Notes under the pieces: generated by a model
Database searches by the model: none
The model's input: only the letters and a program-made list of their open reading frames with translations
What the model was told of the DNA's origin: nothing
Shown here: positions 1-9,016 of the stretch, piece after piece
Position numbering within the stretch: the first letter of the stretch is position 1
How the letters are laid out: each line of letters begins with the position of its first letter
Position numbers and translations under genes: made by a program
From: Streptomyces durmitorensis
GTDB taxonomy: Bacteria; Actinomycetota; Actinomycetes; Streptomycetales; Streptomycetaceae
Length of the DNA stretch: 64,000 bases
Direction: 5' to 3'
NCBI RefSeq assembly: GCF_023498005.1
Contig: NZ_CP097289.1
Span: 248,001 to 312,000 of the forward strand

Positions 1-2
1 CC

Positions 3-698
3 GCCGACCGGTTCGTGTCCGACGCCGTCACCGGGGAGCGTGTCTACCGCAGCGGTGACCTGGGCAGGCTGCGCCCGGACGGGCGCCTGGACCATCTCGG
101 CAGGATCGACGGCCAGGTCAAGGTGCGCGGCTTCCGCATCGAACTCGGGGAGATCCGCTCGGTCCTGATGGAGGATCAGGATGTCACCGCGGCAGCGGTT
201 GTCCTGGGCGGCGACGCCGGTGATGCGGCTGACGTCCGCCTGGATGCGTACCTGGTGCCGAAGCACGACGGCGTGTCCGTGGAGGACGTCCGACGGCGGG
301 CGGCGCGCTATCTGCCGGAGTACATGGTGCCGACCACCTTCACGCTGCTGCCCGAGCTGCCGCTGACCGTCAACGGCAAGGTCGACGTGAGCAAGCTCCC
401 CCCGGTCACCGATGCCGCAAGGACAGCGCCGGTCACCGAGGCCGGGCAGCCGACGGACGACCCGGTGCTGCGGGTGTGGCGGGAGATTCTCGGCCAACAC
501 GTGGGCCCGGATGACGACTTCTTCGCCTTCGGCGGCAACTCGCTGCTCGCGGTACGGCTGTCCGGTGCGCTGCGCAGGGCCGGACTGCCCCCGGTGTCCC
601 TGCGCGAACTGTACGTGCACCCGACCGCGGCCGAGGTCAGCGCGCTGATCACCGGCCGAGAGCCCACCGAGGAGCCGAACGGGCACCCCGCGATGTGA
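3..698 (+). CDS. Non-ribosomal peptide synthetase, C-terminal part (adenylation tail plus carrier domain), cut by window edge
   Basis: The frame is open from the first bases, so the start lies upstream. The visible 231 residues hold the end of an adenylation domain: core A7 (YRSGDL), core A8 (GRIDGQVKVRGFRIELGEI) and core A10 (NGKVD). A carrier domain follows, with its phosphopantetheine site at FFAFGGNSLL, and a short tail ends in PNGHPAM. In NRPS enzymes these parts activate an amino or aryl acid and tether it as a thioester. No condensation, epimerisation or thioesterase domain follows the carrier, so this polypeptide either passes its product to another protein or is a stand-alone A-T loading unit. 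Substrate cannot be read because the specificity-pocket region is outside the window. Confidence 0.93.
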   Translation, partial: ADRFVSDAVTGERVYRSGDLGRLRPDGRLDHLGRIDGQVKVRGFRIELGEIRSVLMEDQDVTAAAVVLGGDAGDAADVRLDAYLVPKHDGVSVEDVRRRAARYLPEYMVPTTFTLLPELPLTVNGKVDVSKLPPVTDAARTAPVTEAGQPTDDPVLRVWREILGQHVGPDDDFFAFGGNSLLAVRLSGALRRAGLPPVSLRELYVHPTAAEVSALITGREPTEEPNGHPAM

Positions 699-712
699 CC
701 GGGGCTGCGGCC

Positions 713-744
713 GAGCGCGACCCGCAGCACTGCGGGTCGCGCTC
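713..744 (+). terminator. Strong hairpin terminator after the NRPS gene
   Basis: A perfect 14-bp stem (GAGCGCGACCCGCA at 713-726 and its complement at 731-744) with a 4-nt loop lies 15 bases after the NRPS stop. There is no U-tract, which is usual for actinobacterial hairpin terminators. It separates the NRPS gene from the next gene. Confidence 0.75.
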
Positions 745-895
745 GCCCACCGTGAGCCCGACGCCAACCGCCGCGGCGCAGCACAGGCCATGAGGGCTGC
801 CCGCGTTGGCAGTTGGCATACGGGGGACTCGAAGGCTGGTCAGCGGTTCGAACTGGCGCGATGCTCAGGGGCAGCATCGCCGACCAGGGGGACTC

Positions 896-1864
896 ATGAA
901 GGCCATCGCCCAAGGCCCGTACGGCACCGCCGACGTCCTGGAACTACGCGACATCGACCGCCCCGTTCCCCACGACAACGAAGTGCTGGTCCAGGTGCGC
1001 GCCGCCGGGGTGGACCCGAGCGTCCTGCACCTCATGACGGGCAAGCCCTACATCGCCCGCCTCGCATGGGGACTTCGCAAGCCCAAGAACCCGGTTCGCG
1101 GCTGGGACGTCGCCGGAGTGGTCGAAACGGTCGGTGCGAAGGTGGCACGTTTCAAGCCGGGTGACGAGGTCTTCGGCAGCGGCGACGGCTCGCTGGCCGA
1201 GTACACCTGCGCCAGGGCCGACAAGCTCGCACCCAGGCCCGGCAACCTCACCTTCGAACAAGCCGCGGCTCTCCCCGTATCCGGCGTCACCGCCTGCCAG
1301 GCCCTCAGCGGCAAGGCGCGCCCGACACCGGAGCAGAAGGTCCTGGTCATCGGCGCCTCCGGCGGCATCGGAACCTACGCCGTCCAACTCGCCGTCTCGT
1401 ACGGAGCCGAGGTCACAGCCGTCTGCGGCCCTGGCAGGGCGGACTTCGTCCGGGCCCTGGGCGCCACCGACGTCATCGACTACACGCGCCAGGAGATCAC
1501 CGACGGCAAGCACCTGTTCGACATCATCCTCGACGCCGCCGGCAACCGCCCGCTGTCCCTGCTGCGCCGCGCACTCGCCCCCAAGGGCGTACTGGTGATG
1601 GCCGGAGGCGAAGGCGGCGGGGACTGGGTGGGCGGCCTGGGGCGCCAGCTCCGCGGCTACGCGCTCTCACCGTTCCTCGGCCAGACGCTGAGCAGCCTGA
1701 TCGCGACCGTGCGCCACAAGGACCTGCTGACCCTCAAGAGGCTCGCCGAGGCAGGCACGATCACACCGGCCATCGACCGCACCTACCCGCTCTCCGAAGC
1801 CGTCGCCGCGATCAAGCACCTGGAGACGGGACATCCCCGGGGCAAGATCGTCGTGACCCCATGA
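896..1864 (+). CDS. NAD(P)-dependent quinone-oxidoreductase-like MDR protein
   Basis: This 322-residue protein is a zinc-less medium-chain dehydrogenase/reductase. It has a GroES-like N-terminal half (VRAAGVDPSVLHLMTG, GWDVAGVVETVG) and a Rossmann half with the nucleotide-binding loop GASGGIG at about residues 153-159. Relatives reduce quinones or enones with NADPH. The chosen ATG has an AGGGGGA ribosome site a few bases upstream; an in-frame extension back to 806 has no family-like sequence. It sits between the NRPS terminator and a convergent methyltransferase, so it looks monocistronic. The substrate is unknown. Confidence 0.9.
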   Translation: MKAIAQGPYGTADVLELRDIDRPVPHDNEVLVQVRAAGVDPSVLHLMTGKPYIARLAWGLRKPKNPVRGWDVAGVVETVGAKVARFKPGDEVFGSGDGSLAEYTCARADKLAPRPGNLTFEQAAALPVSGVTACQALSGKARPTPEQKVLVIGASGGIGTYAVQLAVSYGAEVTAVCGPGRADFVRALGATDVIDYTRQEITDGKHLFDIILDAAGNRPLSLLRRALAPKGVLVMAGGEGGGDWVGGLGRQLRGYALSPFLGQTLSSLIATVRHKDLLTLKRLAEAGTITPAIDRTYPLSEAVAAIKHLETGHPRGKIVVTP

Positions 1865-1956
1865 GCTGAGAGGGTCACGGCGATCCAGGGCTCTGGGGGA
1901 TCAGCGCTCCGGAGCCGTTGTCACCGCTCAGGTTCGTGCCGAACAGTGCCGCCGTA

Positions 1957-2580
1957 TCAGGAGCCTGCGCGCTGCGGCACCCGATGGACACTCACGGCAT
2001 AGCCGCCGCCCTCGTAGGGGTGGGCGTCCCACGTCGCGAAGCGGTCGACGAGAGTGAGACCTGCCGCAGCGCAGTAGGCGTCGTACTCCGGCAGTGTGAT
2101 GGCCGGCGCCACCGGCAGATGGGCTTCATCCAGACCGAACCCGGCGACCATGAGGCCGCCCGGCCGCAGGCTCGCGGCCAGGCGGCCGACCACCGAGGCC
2201 TCTGTACCCGCAGCAAGGAGCGGGAAGATGTTTCCGGCGGCGACCACGAGGTCGAAGTCCGCGCCGCCATGAAGCTCAGCCGGGTCGAACGTGGCCAGGT
2301 CGGCCTGGATCCAGGGCAGTTCGGGCGCCTGCCTGCGCGCCACGGCAAGCATGGACGCGTCCAGGTCGATCCCGACACAGGCATAGCCGAGCTCCGCCAA
2401 CCGGATCATGACCCGGCCCGTACCGCACCCGGCGTCCAGCACCCGCGCCCCGGCAGGCACCAGCGCTGCGCACAACTGTGCCTCGCCGTGCATGTCCTTG
2501 CCACTGCCGGCCAGCGCCGCGAACCGGGCGGCGTAGTCCTCTCCGGACGTCCCACCGGTCAGCTCTTCCCAACGACTCAT
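1957..2580 (-). CDS. Class I SAM-dependent methyltransferase
   Basis: The protein has 207 residues. Motif I, VLDAGCGTGR at about residues 47-56, binds S-adenosylmethionine. It is followed by an acidic strand end (GIDLDASML) and by WIQADLATFDP, as in small class I methyltransferases. The frame stays open upstream to 3069, but only the part from this ATG looks like the family. It is convergent with the MDR gene. The substrate cannot be inferred. Confidence 0.9.
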   Translation of the reverse strand: MSRWEELTGGTSGEDYAARFAALAGSGKDMHGEAQLCAALVPAGARVLDAGCGTGRVMIRLAELGYACVGIDLDASMLAVARRQAPELPWIQADLATFDPAELHGGADFDLVVAAGNIFPLLAAGTEASVVGRLAASLRPGGLMVAGFGLDEAHLPVAPAITLPEYDAYCAAAGLTLVDRFATWDAHPYEGGGYAVSVHRVPQRAGS

Positions 2581-2911
2581 GACGCTCAGGGTAGGTGAGT
2601 GAGCAGCACGGCCGGACCGGGCCGCATACAGGACACGACGAAGCCGTCCGCCTGGTCCCCCGTGGCGGACGGCTCGCGTCGGATGTTCAGAGATCGGACT
2701 CGGCGGCGGCGACGTAAGCGTCCTCGGCCGCTGGACGACACCGACCAGGGGTCGGCGACGGGATTCGAACCCGCGTTGCTCTCTTGACAGGAGAAGTAGC
2801 CGCCACCTGCGCACCTGAACAGTCATCACCGTAGTCGTCGGACTCGTGGCCAGCACCTGAATTATTGGTCGGGGACGATGGGGCGGCGGACGGCTAACGT
2901 GTCCACGGCAC
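2581..2911. other. Intergenic spacer with tRNA remnant and LacI promoter region
   Basis: This 331-bp gap has no credible protein gene. It contains the tRNA 3'-half remnant described separately. To its right is a less GC-rich stretch around 2860-2880 (GAATTATTGGTC) that is the likely promoter or operator zone for the LacI-family gene. Confidence 0.6.
2750..2795 (-). pseudogene. 3'-half of a tRNA-Asp (GTC), 5' half missing
   Basis: On the minus strand the sequence folds as a tRNA 3' half. It has an anticodon stem TTCTC/GAGAG around the loop CTGTCAA (anticodon GTC, U33 present), a 4-nt variable loop, a T stem GCGGG/CCCGT around TTCGAAT, and an acceptor strand CGCCGAC. The matching 5' acceptor strand (GTCGGCG) and a D arm are not found upstream. 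Integrases of actinobacterial elements often recombine in tRNA 3' ends and leave such fragments, so this may be an att scar. A decayed tRNA copy is the alternative. No integrase gene is present in the window. Confidence 0.6.
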
Positions 2912-3988
2912 GTGAACCGCACGGCATCGGAGATCGAGTTGGCTGAACGGCTGATCGGACAACGCCCCACGCTCGAGGACGTCGCGCGCAGGGCGGAGGT
3001 GTCGAAATCCACGGTGTCGCGTGTGATCAACGGCGAGCCCAGGGTGCGCGCGGCGGTGGCCGAACGCATCCGGGAAGCGGTGGCGGAGCTCGGCTACGTA
3101 CCGAACCAGGCCGCCAGAAGTCTGGTCACCCGCCGCAACGACGCCGTCGCCGTGGTGGTCACCGAACCGCAGAACCGGCTGTTCGTCGACCCGTACTTCG
3201 ACTGCCTCCTGCGCGGCATCCGACACGAACTCGTTCAGCACGGCGCCCAGCCGGTGCTCCTGTTCATCGAGGAGCAGGAGGACTATCCGCGCGTCTGCAA
3301 CTTCCTGGGCGGCGGTCACGTCGACGGCGCCCTGCTGTTCTCCCTGCGCGCCGACGACCCGTTGCCGGACCTGGTCGAACAGATGGGGCTGCCCGCTGTC
3401 TTCGGTGGGCGTCCAGGGCCTGGCTCCGGACAGCGCAGCGATGTCTACACGTACGTCGACGCCGACAACCGCGGCGGTGCCCGCGAAGCCGTGCGCCACC
3501 TCGTCTCGCTGGGGCGCCGGCGCATCGCGACGATCACCGGGCCCCTCGACCAGGCTTCCGCGATGGACCGGCTCGACGGCTACCGCGACGTACTCCTGGA
3601 CACCCCACCCCGGCTCGTCGCCGAGGCCGACTTCACGCTGCAGGGCGGCGCTGATGCCATGGCTCTGCTTCTCGATCAGGCACCGGATCTGGACGCGGTG
3701 TTCGTCGCCTCGGACCTGATGGCCTCCGGCGCCCTGCGGATCCTGCGGGAGCGGGGGCGCACCGTGCCGGGGGACGTCGCCGTCGTCGGCTTCGACGACC
3801 TCACCCCCATCGCCGAGGCCACGGAGCCGCCGCTCACGACGGTGCGTCAGGACATCGAGGGGATGGGACGGCTGATGGCCCGGCTGCTCTGCGACCGCAC
3901 ATCGCACCAGCCCCTCCGCAAGGACGGTGCCCACCGCCTGCCGTCCGTGGTCACCCCTACGCGGCTGGTGATACGGGATTCGGCCTGA
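2912..3988 (+). CDS. LacI-family transcriptional regulator
   Basis: The protein has 358 residues. The N-terminal helix-turn-helix and hinge run from about residue 20 to 70 (TLEDVARRAEVSKSTVSRVI, then YVPNQAARSL). A periplasmic-binding-protein-like sensor domain follows, with the typical late segment VAVVGFDDLTPIAEATEPPL. The start is GTG. LacI proteins usually repress sugar-use genes and release DNA on binding a sugar. No sugar transporter is adjacent, so the target may be the downstream serine hydrolase, the gene itself, or a distant locus. Confidence 0.94.
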   Translation: MNRTASEIELAERLIGQRPTLEDVARRAEVSKSTVSRVINGEPRVRAAVAERIREAVAELGYVPNQAARSLVTRRNDAVAVVVTEPQNRLFVDPYFDCLLRGIRHELVQHGAQPVLLFIEEQEDYPRVCNFLGGGHVDGALLFSLRADDPLPDLVEQMGLPAVFGGRPGPGSGQRSDVYTYVDADNRGGAREAVRHLVSLGRRRIATITGPLDQASAMDRLDGYRDVLLDTPPRLVAEADFTLQGGADAMALLLDQAPDLDAVFVASDLMASGALRILRERGRTVPGDVAVVGFDDLTPIAEATEPPLTTVRQDIEGMGRLMARLLCDRTSHQPLRKDGAHRLPSVVTPTRLVIRDSA

Positions 3989-4102
3989 GCCTCAGTGGCG
4001 TTCGGATGCCGCTGTGGGCTGGTTGGAGCAGAGCCGCGCGCGGGTTCCTGACCGGCGGGTGAAGCTGGACGTCCCACCGCGCTCACGTCCCGGGAGTACT
4101 CC

Positions 4103-5275
4103 GTGCCAGTTCCCCGCTCCGCGCAGGTCCGCCTGCCCCTTGTCGCTCTGCTGGCCGCCGCCTGCCTGGCCGGTCTTGTGCAGGCCCCGGCCCGAGCCGC
4201 GGATGCCCCTGCCGACGACCACCGCTCACTGCGGCGGCAGTTGCAGGAGCTGACCACCGCGCCCGGCGGGCCGCCCGGAGCGATGGCGGTCCTCAAACGC
4301 GGGTCCCGTACCGAGGTCTACCGGGCCGGCGTCGCCGAGACCGGCTCCGACCGTCCGGTCGACGTCGACGACCACATGCGCATCGCCAGTACGGCCAAGG
4401 CGTACAGCGGCGCGGTCGCCCTCCAGCTCGTCGACCGTGGGGAGCTGCGTCTGAACGACACCATCGGCAAGGTGCTCCCCCACCTGCCGCGTGCATGGCA
4501 CCGGGTGACGCTGCGGCAGCTCCTGAACCACACCAGCGGGATGCCGGACTTCAGCGACGACCCCGAGTTCCTGGCTCTGGTGACCGAGGACCCGCGCCGC
4601 CGTTTCGACTCGCGCCGACTGCTCGACTTCGTGGCCGACGAGCCGCTGGGGTTCCGTCCGGGGGCCCGGTACGCCTACTCCAACTCCGACAACATCGCCG
4701 TGGCCCTGATGGCGGAGGCGGCGACGGACTGCCGCTACGAAGACCTGCTCGCCCAGCTCGTCCACCAACCGCTGGGTCTGCGCCGCACCAGCCTGCCGCA
4801 GGGCTACCGGATGCCCGATCCGTACATGCACGGCTACGACGTCACCCCGCCGAATCCGCCCGAGGACGTCAGCGAGGTGCTGAGCGCGTCGGGCGTGTGG
4901 GCTTCGGGCGGGATCATCTCGACGCCGAAGGACATGACGGCCTTCATCCGCGGCTACGCCGGCGGAAAGCTGATCTCCGACCGGACCCGCCGTCAGCAGC
5001 TGAACTGGGTGAACGGCGCATCCGAACCCGCGGGCCCCGGCAAGAACAAGGCCGGTCTGGCCATCTTCCGGTACACCACTCGCTGCGGCGTGGTGTACGG
5101 CCACACGGGCAATTTCCCCGGCTACACCCAGCTGATCGCGGCCACCCCGGACGGCAAGCGGTCGCTGACCGTCTCCCTCACCACTCAGATCAACAAGACG
5201 AACAAGCCGGAGCTGCTGGAGCGCCTGCGGACCGTGGAGGAGAACTTCGTCTGCTCGCTGTTGCGCAAGCGGTAG
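4103..5275 (+). CDS. Secreted serine hydrolase, class C beta-lactamase / D-Ala-D-Ala carboxypeptidase family
   Basis: The 390-residue protein starts with a signal peptide (hydrophobic residues 11-29, ending near ARAADA). The three motifs of penicillin-recognising serine hydrolases are present: STAK at 96-99 with the catalytic serine, YSN at 192-194, and HTG at 334-336. Secreted Streptomyces relatives act on D-peptides or esters; a few act on beta-lactams. The GTG start follows CGGGAG. A second paralogue lies at 42448-43602 on the other strand. Confidence 0.93.
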   Translation: MPVPRSAQVRLPLVALLAAACLAGLVQAPARAADAPADDHRSLRRQLQELTTAPGGPPGAMAVLKRGSRTEVYRAGVAETGSDRPVDVDDHMRIASTAKAYSGAVALQLVDRGELRLNDTIGKVLPHLPRAWHRVTLRQLLNHTSGMPDFSDDPEFLALVTEDPRRRFDSRRLLDFVADEPLGFRPGARYAYSNSDNIAVALMAEAATDCRYEDLLAQLVHQPLGLRRTSLPQGYRMPDPYMHGYDVTPPNPPEDVSEVLSASGVWASGGIISTPKDMTAFIRGYAGGKLISDRTRRQQLNWVNGASEPAGPGKNKAGLAIFRYTTRCGVVYGHTGNFPGYTQLIAATPDGKRSLTVSLTTQINKTNKPELLERLRTVEENFVCSLLRKR

Positions 5276-5313
5276 GCAGACTGGCGACCTCCGCGAGAGG
5301 GCACGTTGGAGGG

Positions 5314-5874
5314 ATGAGCTCTCACCTGCGCAACGGCCCGCACGGCTATGGCATGGTCACGAAGACGCTCCACTGGGTGGTCTTCGTGACCATGGCCGCG
5401 CAGTTCGTCGTGGGATACCTGCTCGACGCGGACGACAGCGGTCATGGGCGGGGCCGCGGGCGTGGGCGTGGTGAGGGCTCGGGCCGGGGACGAGGCCGTG
5501 GCGGGGGCGCGGAGGACGGGTACGACCCGTTCGGCGATGACGCGCTGCTCACCCTGCACGTCGTGCTCGGCGCGGCGGTGCTGCTGCTCGGTGTCGTGCG
5601 GCTCGCCTGGCGGCTGGCCACGCCGTTGCCCCCGTGGGCGCCGACCCTCACCCACCGCGAGCGACGCCTCGCGCACGGCACCGAGACCGCCTTGTACGTG
5701 TCCATGTTCGCCGTTCCGGCCACCGGTATCGCACTGCTGCTGTCGGGCGACGATCTGCTCGTCGTCCACATCGCCGCGCATGTCGTCTTCTTCGCGGCTC
5801 TGGCGGTCCACGTCGGGTTGGTGCTCAAGCATCAACTGATCAACCGAGACCACTTGCTGCGCCGCATCACCTGA
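5314..5874 (+). CDS. Cytochrome b561-type membrane protein with Gly-Arg-rich insert
   Basis: This is a 186-residue four-helix membrane protein like bacterial cytochrome b561 or the b subunit of hydrogenase and formate dehydrogenase. Candidate haem-ligand histidines are H20 in helix 1, H82 in helix 2, and H152/H156 and H166/H173 in the C-terminal helices. Between helices 1 and 2, residues about 44-66 form a low-complexity Gly/Arg run not expected in the family. The true start is the ATG after TTGGAGGG; the same frame is open far upstream only as a shadow of the serine hydrolase. Likely role: electron transfer between quinol and a periplasmic or extracytoplasmic partner. Confidence 0.82.
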   Translation: MSSHLRNGPHGYGMVTKTLHWVVFVTMAAQFVVGYLLDADDSGHGRGRGRGRGEGSGRGRGRGGGAEDGYDPFGDDALLTLHVVLGAAVLLLGVVRLAWRLATPLPPWAPTLTHRERRLAHGTETALYVSMFAVPATGIALLLSGDDLLVVHIAAHVVFFAALAVHVGLVLKHQLINRDHLLRRIT

Positions 5875-5926
5875 AGCGATGTCGTACGGCCCGGCCCTGA
5901 GGCAGCTCCCGTGCGTACGACGTGCG

Positions 5927-8900
5927 ATGCTCGGCACCGTGCACAGCAGTCATACAAGCCCCGTCTTCGTGGGTCGCAGCGCCGAACTGGCCGCCCTCGG
6001 CCAGGGGCTGTCCAGGGCGAACGCCGGGGAGCCCGGTGCCCTTGTCGTCGGCGGCGAGGCCGGCGTCGGCAAGACCCGGCTGATTCGGGAGTTCCTCGGC
6101 CGGGCCACCACGGAGGGGGCCGTCGTCGCCCTCGGCGGCTGCGTCGAGATCGGCGCCGACGCCCTGCCCTACCACCCTGTCTCGACCGCACTGCGCTCAC
6201 TGCGCCGCCAGCTCGGCGCGGAGCTAGACGCCGCCGTCGCCGGCCAGGAGGGCGAGCTCGCCCGGCTGCTGCCCGAGCTCGGCGAGATGGACCCGGGCCG
6301 CTCCGAGGCCGACGGCCGTGCCCGGCTGTTCGAGCTCACCGTCCGCCTCCTCGAGCGCCTCGCCGCCGACCGGACCCTCGTCCTGGTCCTGGAGGATCTG
6401 CACTGGGCCGACCGCTCCACCCGCGAGCTGCTCAGCTATCTGCTGCGTGCCCTCACCGACAGCCGCCTGCTCATCGTCGCCACCTACCGAGCCGACGACC
6501 TGCACCGCCGCCACCCACTGCGCCCCGCCCTCGCCGAGTACGAGCGACTGCGCACCGTCACCCGCGTCGAACTGCCCCGCTTCGACCGCACCGAGGTCCG
6601 CAGCCAGCTCGCCGCCATCCGCGGCGAGGCCCCGGCCGAGCAGATCCTCGACCGGGTCTTCGAACGCTCCGAGGGCAACGCGTTCTTCGTCGAGGAGCTG
6701 GCCTGCAGCATCCTCGAAGGCTCCCCGGGCGGCATCAGCGACTCCCTGCGCGACCTTCTGCTGGTCCGGGTCGAGACACTGCCGGACGAGGTGCAACGCG
6801 TGGTGCGGATCGCCGCCGAGGGCGGTTCCGAGGTGGAGTTCGCGCTCCTTGCCACCGTCACGGGCCTCACCGAGGACGCGCTGATCGAGACCCTGCGCAC
6901 CGCTGTCGGCGCCGCCGTCCTCCAGCCCTGCGACGAGGGCGAGTCCTTCCGCTTCAGGCACGCCCTGATGCGCGAGGCCGTGGCAGGCGACCTGCTGCCC
7001 GGTGAACGCTCCCGCCTCAACCGCCGCTACGCCGAGGCGCTGGAGGCCGACCCCACGCTCGTACGGGCCGAGGAGCGGGCCGGGCGACTTGCCGGCTACT
7101 GGTTCGGCGCCCGTGACCCCGCAAGGGCGCTGCCCGCCGTGATCGCCGCGGCGGCCACCGCCCGCCTTCGGCACGCGTTCGCCGAGCAGCACCAACTCCT
7201 GGAGCGGGCGCTCGAATTGTGGGACGACGCCCCCGAGGAGCTGCGCGGCCAGGCGATACGTCGTGGCATCGAGGACGGCTTGTGTCCTGCCGTCTCCCCC
7301 GACATGCCCGGGGACTTCGTGGGCCTGCTCGCCGCGATCACTGTCGCCGCGCGCCTCGCGACGGAGCGGGAGCGGGCTCTCGCCCTCTGCAAGCGCGCGC
7401 TGCGCATGCTGGAGGGCGCTCCTTCGTGGGCGGCGTGGTTCTGGCTGGAGCGCTACCAGCTGATGCGTGACCTCTGCCGTTCCGACGGCTGGGAGGAGAT
7501 CAGCAACGCCCAGAAACTGATGCAGGGCCTGCCGCCGTCCGTCGTGCACGCCGATGTGCTGACGCAGGCGGCTCACTGGCACGCGGTGCACCGGCCCGAC
7601 CTGACGGCCACCGAGACCGCCAAGCAGGCCGTGGAGCTCTGCCGGATCACGGGCGCCGAGATCAGCGGCATCACCGCTCAGCAGACCCTGGCCTGGCGGA
7701 TCATGGACTCGGGCGACATCGAGGCCGGGCTCGAACTGGCCCGTGCCGCATGCGACCGGGACCTGGAGCCGGGCAACGCCCAGAGACTGCTGCGCGGGTA
7801 CGGCAACCTGTCCACCGCGCTGCACGGCATCGGCCGCTACACCGAGGCCGTCGAGACCGGTGAGGAGGGCAGCGGCCTTGCCGACCGGCACGGCCTTCCC
7901 GACACCGCCTCGTTCATCGACAGCAACCTCGCCGAGTCCCTCATCCAGCTCGGCCGCTGGGACGATGCCGACGACGTGCTCGCGCGGGCCCTCGGCCGCC
8001 GTGGGGCGAGCATCCGCACCCGGGGGCAGATCGCCGAGCTGAGGGCCGAACTGGCCCTGGCCCGGGGCGCGTACGACGAAGCGCGTCATCATCTGGAAGA
8101 GTCCGACACCTGGACCACCGGCTCCTACCCGGAGCCGCAGCACACCCTGGCCGTGGCCCGGGTCGCCATCGCGCTGGCGGCCGCCGACGGCCGGATCCTG
8201 GATGTCCGCTCCCTCCTTGAGGCCGCGATCGGCGAGGCCGTCCCACTCGGCCATCAGCGCTACGGCTGGCCGCTCTTGTACGAGGCCGCTGCGGAGGAGG
8301 CGCGGGCCCGCGGCCACGCGGCGGCCGAGCCGGGGCGCAAGGCGGCGGTGGAGCGGATCCGCGAGGCGATGCGGGGCCAGCCCCGGTTCGTACCGCTGTG
8401 GGACGCGCAGGCACTAATGACCGAGGCCGAGCTGCTCACCGCCGAGGGGCGCGACGCAACCGCCCACTGGACGCGGGCCGTCGCCGCCGCGGAGAGCCTT
8501 CAGGCCCCGGTGCCGGCGGCCACCGCCCGGCTGCGGCTCGCACAGGCACTGATCGCCGAGGGCGGCGCCGCGTCCCGCGAAGCAGCCGGTGAGCTGCTGC
8601 GGCAGGCCGAGGCGGTGGCGCGCGAGCTGGGCGCGGTGCCGCTCACGGCGGAGATCACCACGCTGGCAGGCCGCGCCAGGATCCCGCTGCACCGGGCCGA
8701 CGGGGATGCGACCCCGCCCCCGGAGCCGGCTCGGGCGCTGGGGCTCACCGCCCGGGAGCGGGACGTGCTGCGGCTGGTCGCCGCCGGACGGAGCAACCGC
8801 AGGATCGCGGAGGAGCTGTTCATCTCGCCGAAGACGGCGAGCGTGCATGTCTCCAACATCCTGGCCAAGCTGAACGCTTCAGGCCGGGGGGAGGCTGCGG

Positions 8901-8935
8901 CGATCGCGCACCGGTTGGGGGTTTTCGGCGAGTGA
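5927..8935 (+). CDS. LAL-type LuxR-family regulator with AAA ATPase domain
   Basis: This is about 1,002 residues long. An N-terminal ATPase domain carries Walker A GGEAGVGKT (about residues 42-50) and a Walker B-like LVLVLEDLHWAD. A long helical TPR-like middle follows. The C-terminal LuxR helix-turn-helix includes LTARERDVLRLVAAGRSN and FISPKTASVHVSNIL. LAL proteins are large ATP-dependent activators, often of antibiotic or sugar genes. The start is uncertain: ATG at 5927 is used here, while ATG 5879 and GTG 5939 are alternatives. It follows the cytochrome gene closely. Confidence 0.9.
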   Translation: MLGTVHSSHTSPVFVGRSAELAALGQGLSRANAGEPGALVVGGEAGVGKTRLIREFLGRATTEGAVVALGGCVEIGADALPYHPVSTALRSLRRQLGAELDAAVAGQEGELARLLPELGEMDPGRSEADGRARLFELTVRLLERLAADRTLVLVLEDLHWADRSTRELLSYLLRALTDSRLLIVATYRADDLHRRHPLRPALAEYERLRTVTRVELPRFDRTEVRSQLAAIRGEAPAEQILDRVFERSEGNAFFVEELACSILEGSPGGISDSLRDLLLVRVETLPDEVQRVVRIAAEGGSEVEFALLATVTGLTEDALIETLRTAVGAAVLQPCDEGESFRFRHALMREAVAGDLLPGERSRLNRRYAEALEADPTLVRAEERAGRLAGYWFGARDPARALPAVIAAAATARLRHAFAEQHQLLERALELWDDAPEELRGQAIRRGIEDGLCPAVSPDMPGDFVGLLAAITVAARLATERERALALCKRALRMLEGAPSWAAWFWLERYQLMRDLCRSDGWEEISNAQKLMQGLPPSVVHADVLTQAAHWHAVHRPDLTATETAKQAVELCRITGAEISGITAQQTLAWRIMDSGDIEAGLELARAACDRDLEPGNAQRLLRGYGNLSTALHGIGRYTEAVETGEEGSGLADRHGLPDTASFIDSNLAESLIQLGRWDDADDVLARALGRRGASIRTRGQIAELRAELALARGAYDEARHHLEESDTWTTGSYPEPQHTLAVARVAIALAAADGRILDVRSLLEAAIGEAVPLGHQRYGWPLLYEAAAEEARARGHAAAEPGRKAAVERIREAMRGQPRFVPLWDAQALMTEAELLTAEGRDATAHWTRAVAAAESLQAPVPAATARLRLAQALIAEGGAASREAAGELLRQAEAVARELGAVPLTAEITTLAGRARIPLHRADGDATPPPEPARALGLTARERDVLRLVAAGRSNRRIAEELFISPKTASVHVSNILAKLNASGRGEAAAIAHRLGVFGE

Positions 8936-9016
8936 CGGTTCAGGACAGGCCAGGTGCGGTGCCTCGCGCCGACCCGGCGGTGTTTGATTCCGGCCCCCGC
9001 ACATAGAGTCAAGGCC

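Noticed and set aside
1889..1916. A possible terminator between the MDR and methyltransferase genes
   Set aside because: The only pairing is a 5-bp GGCTC/GAGCC stem with a long loop, too weak to call.
2599..2787. A short plus-strand ORF across the tRNA remnant (ends GSATGFEPALLS)
   Set aside because: This is a typical false translation of tRNA antisense sequence.
6224..8317. A 697-codon minus-strand frame
   Set aside because: It is wholly antisense to the first LAL regulator, with no recognisable motif.
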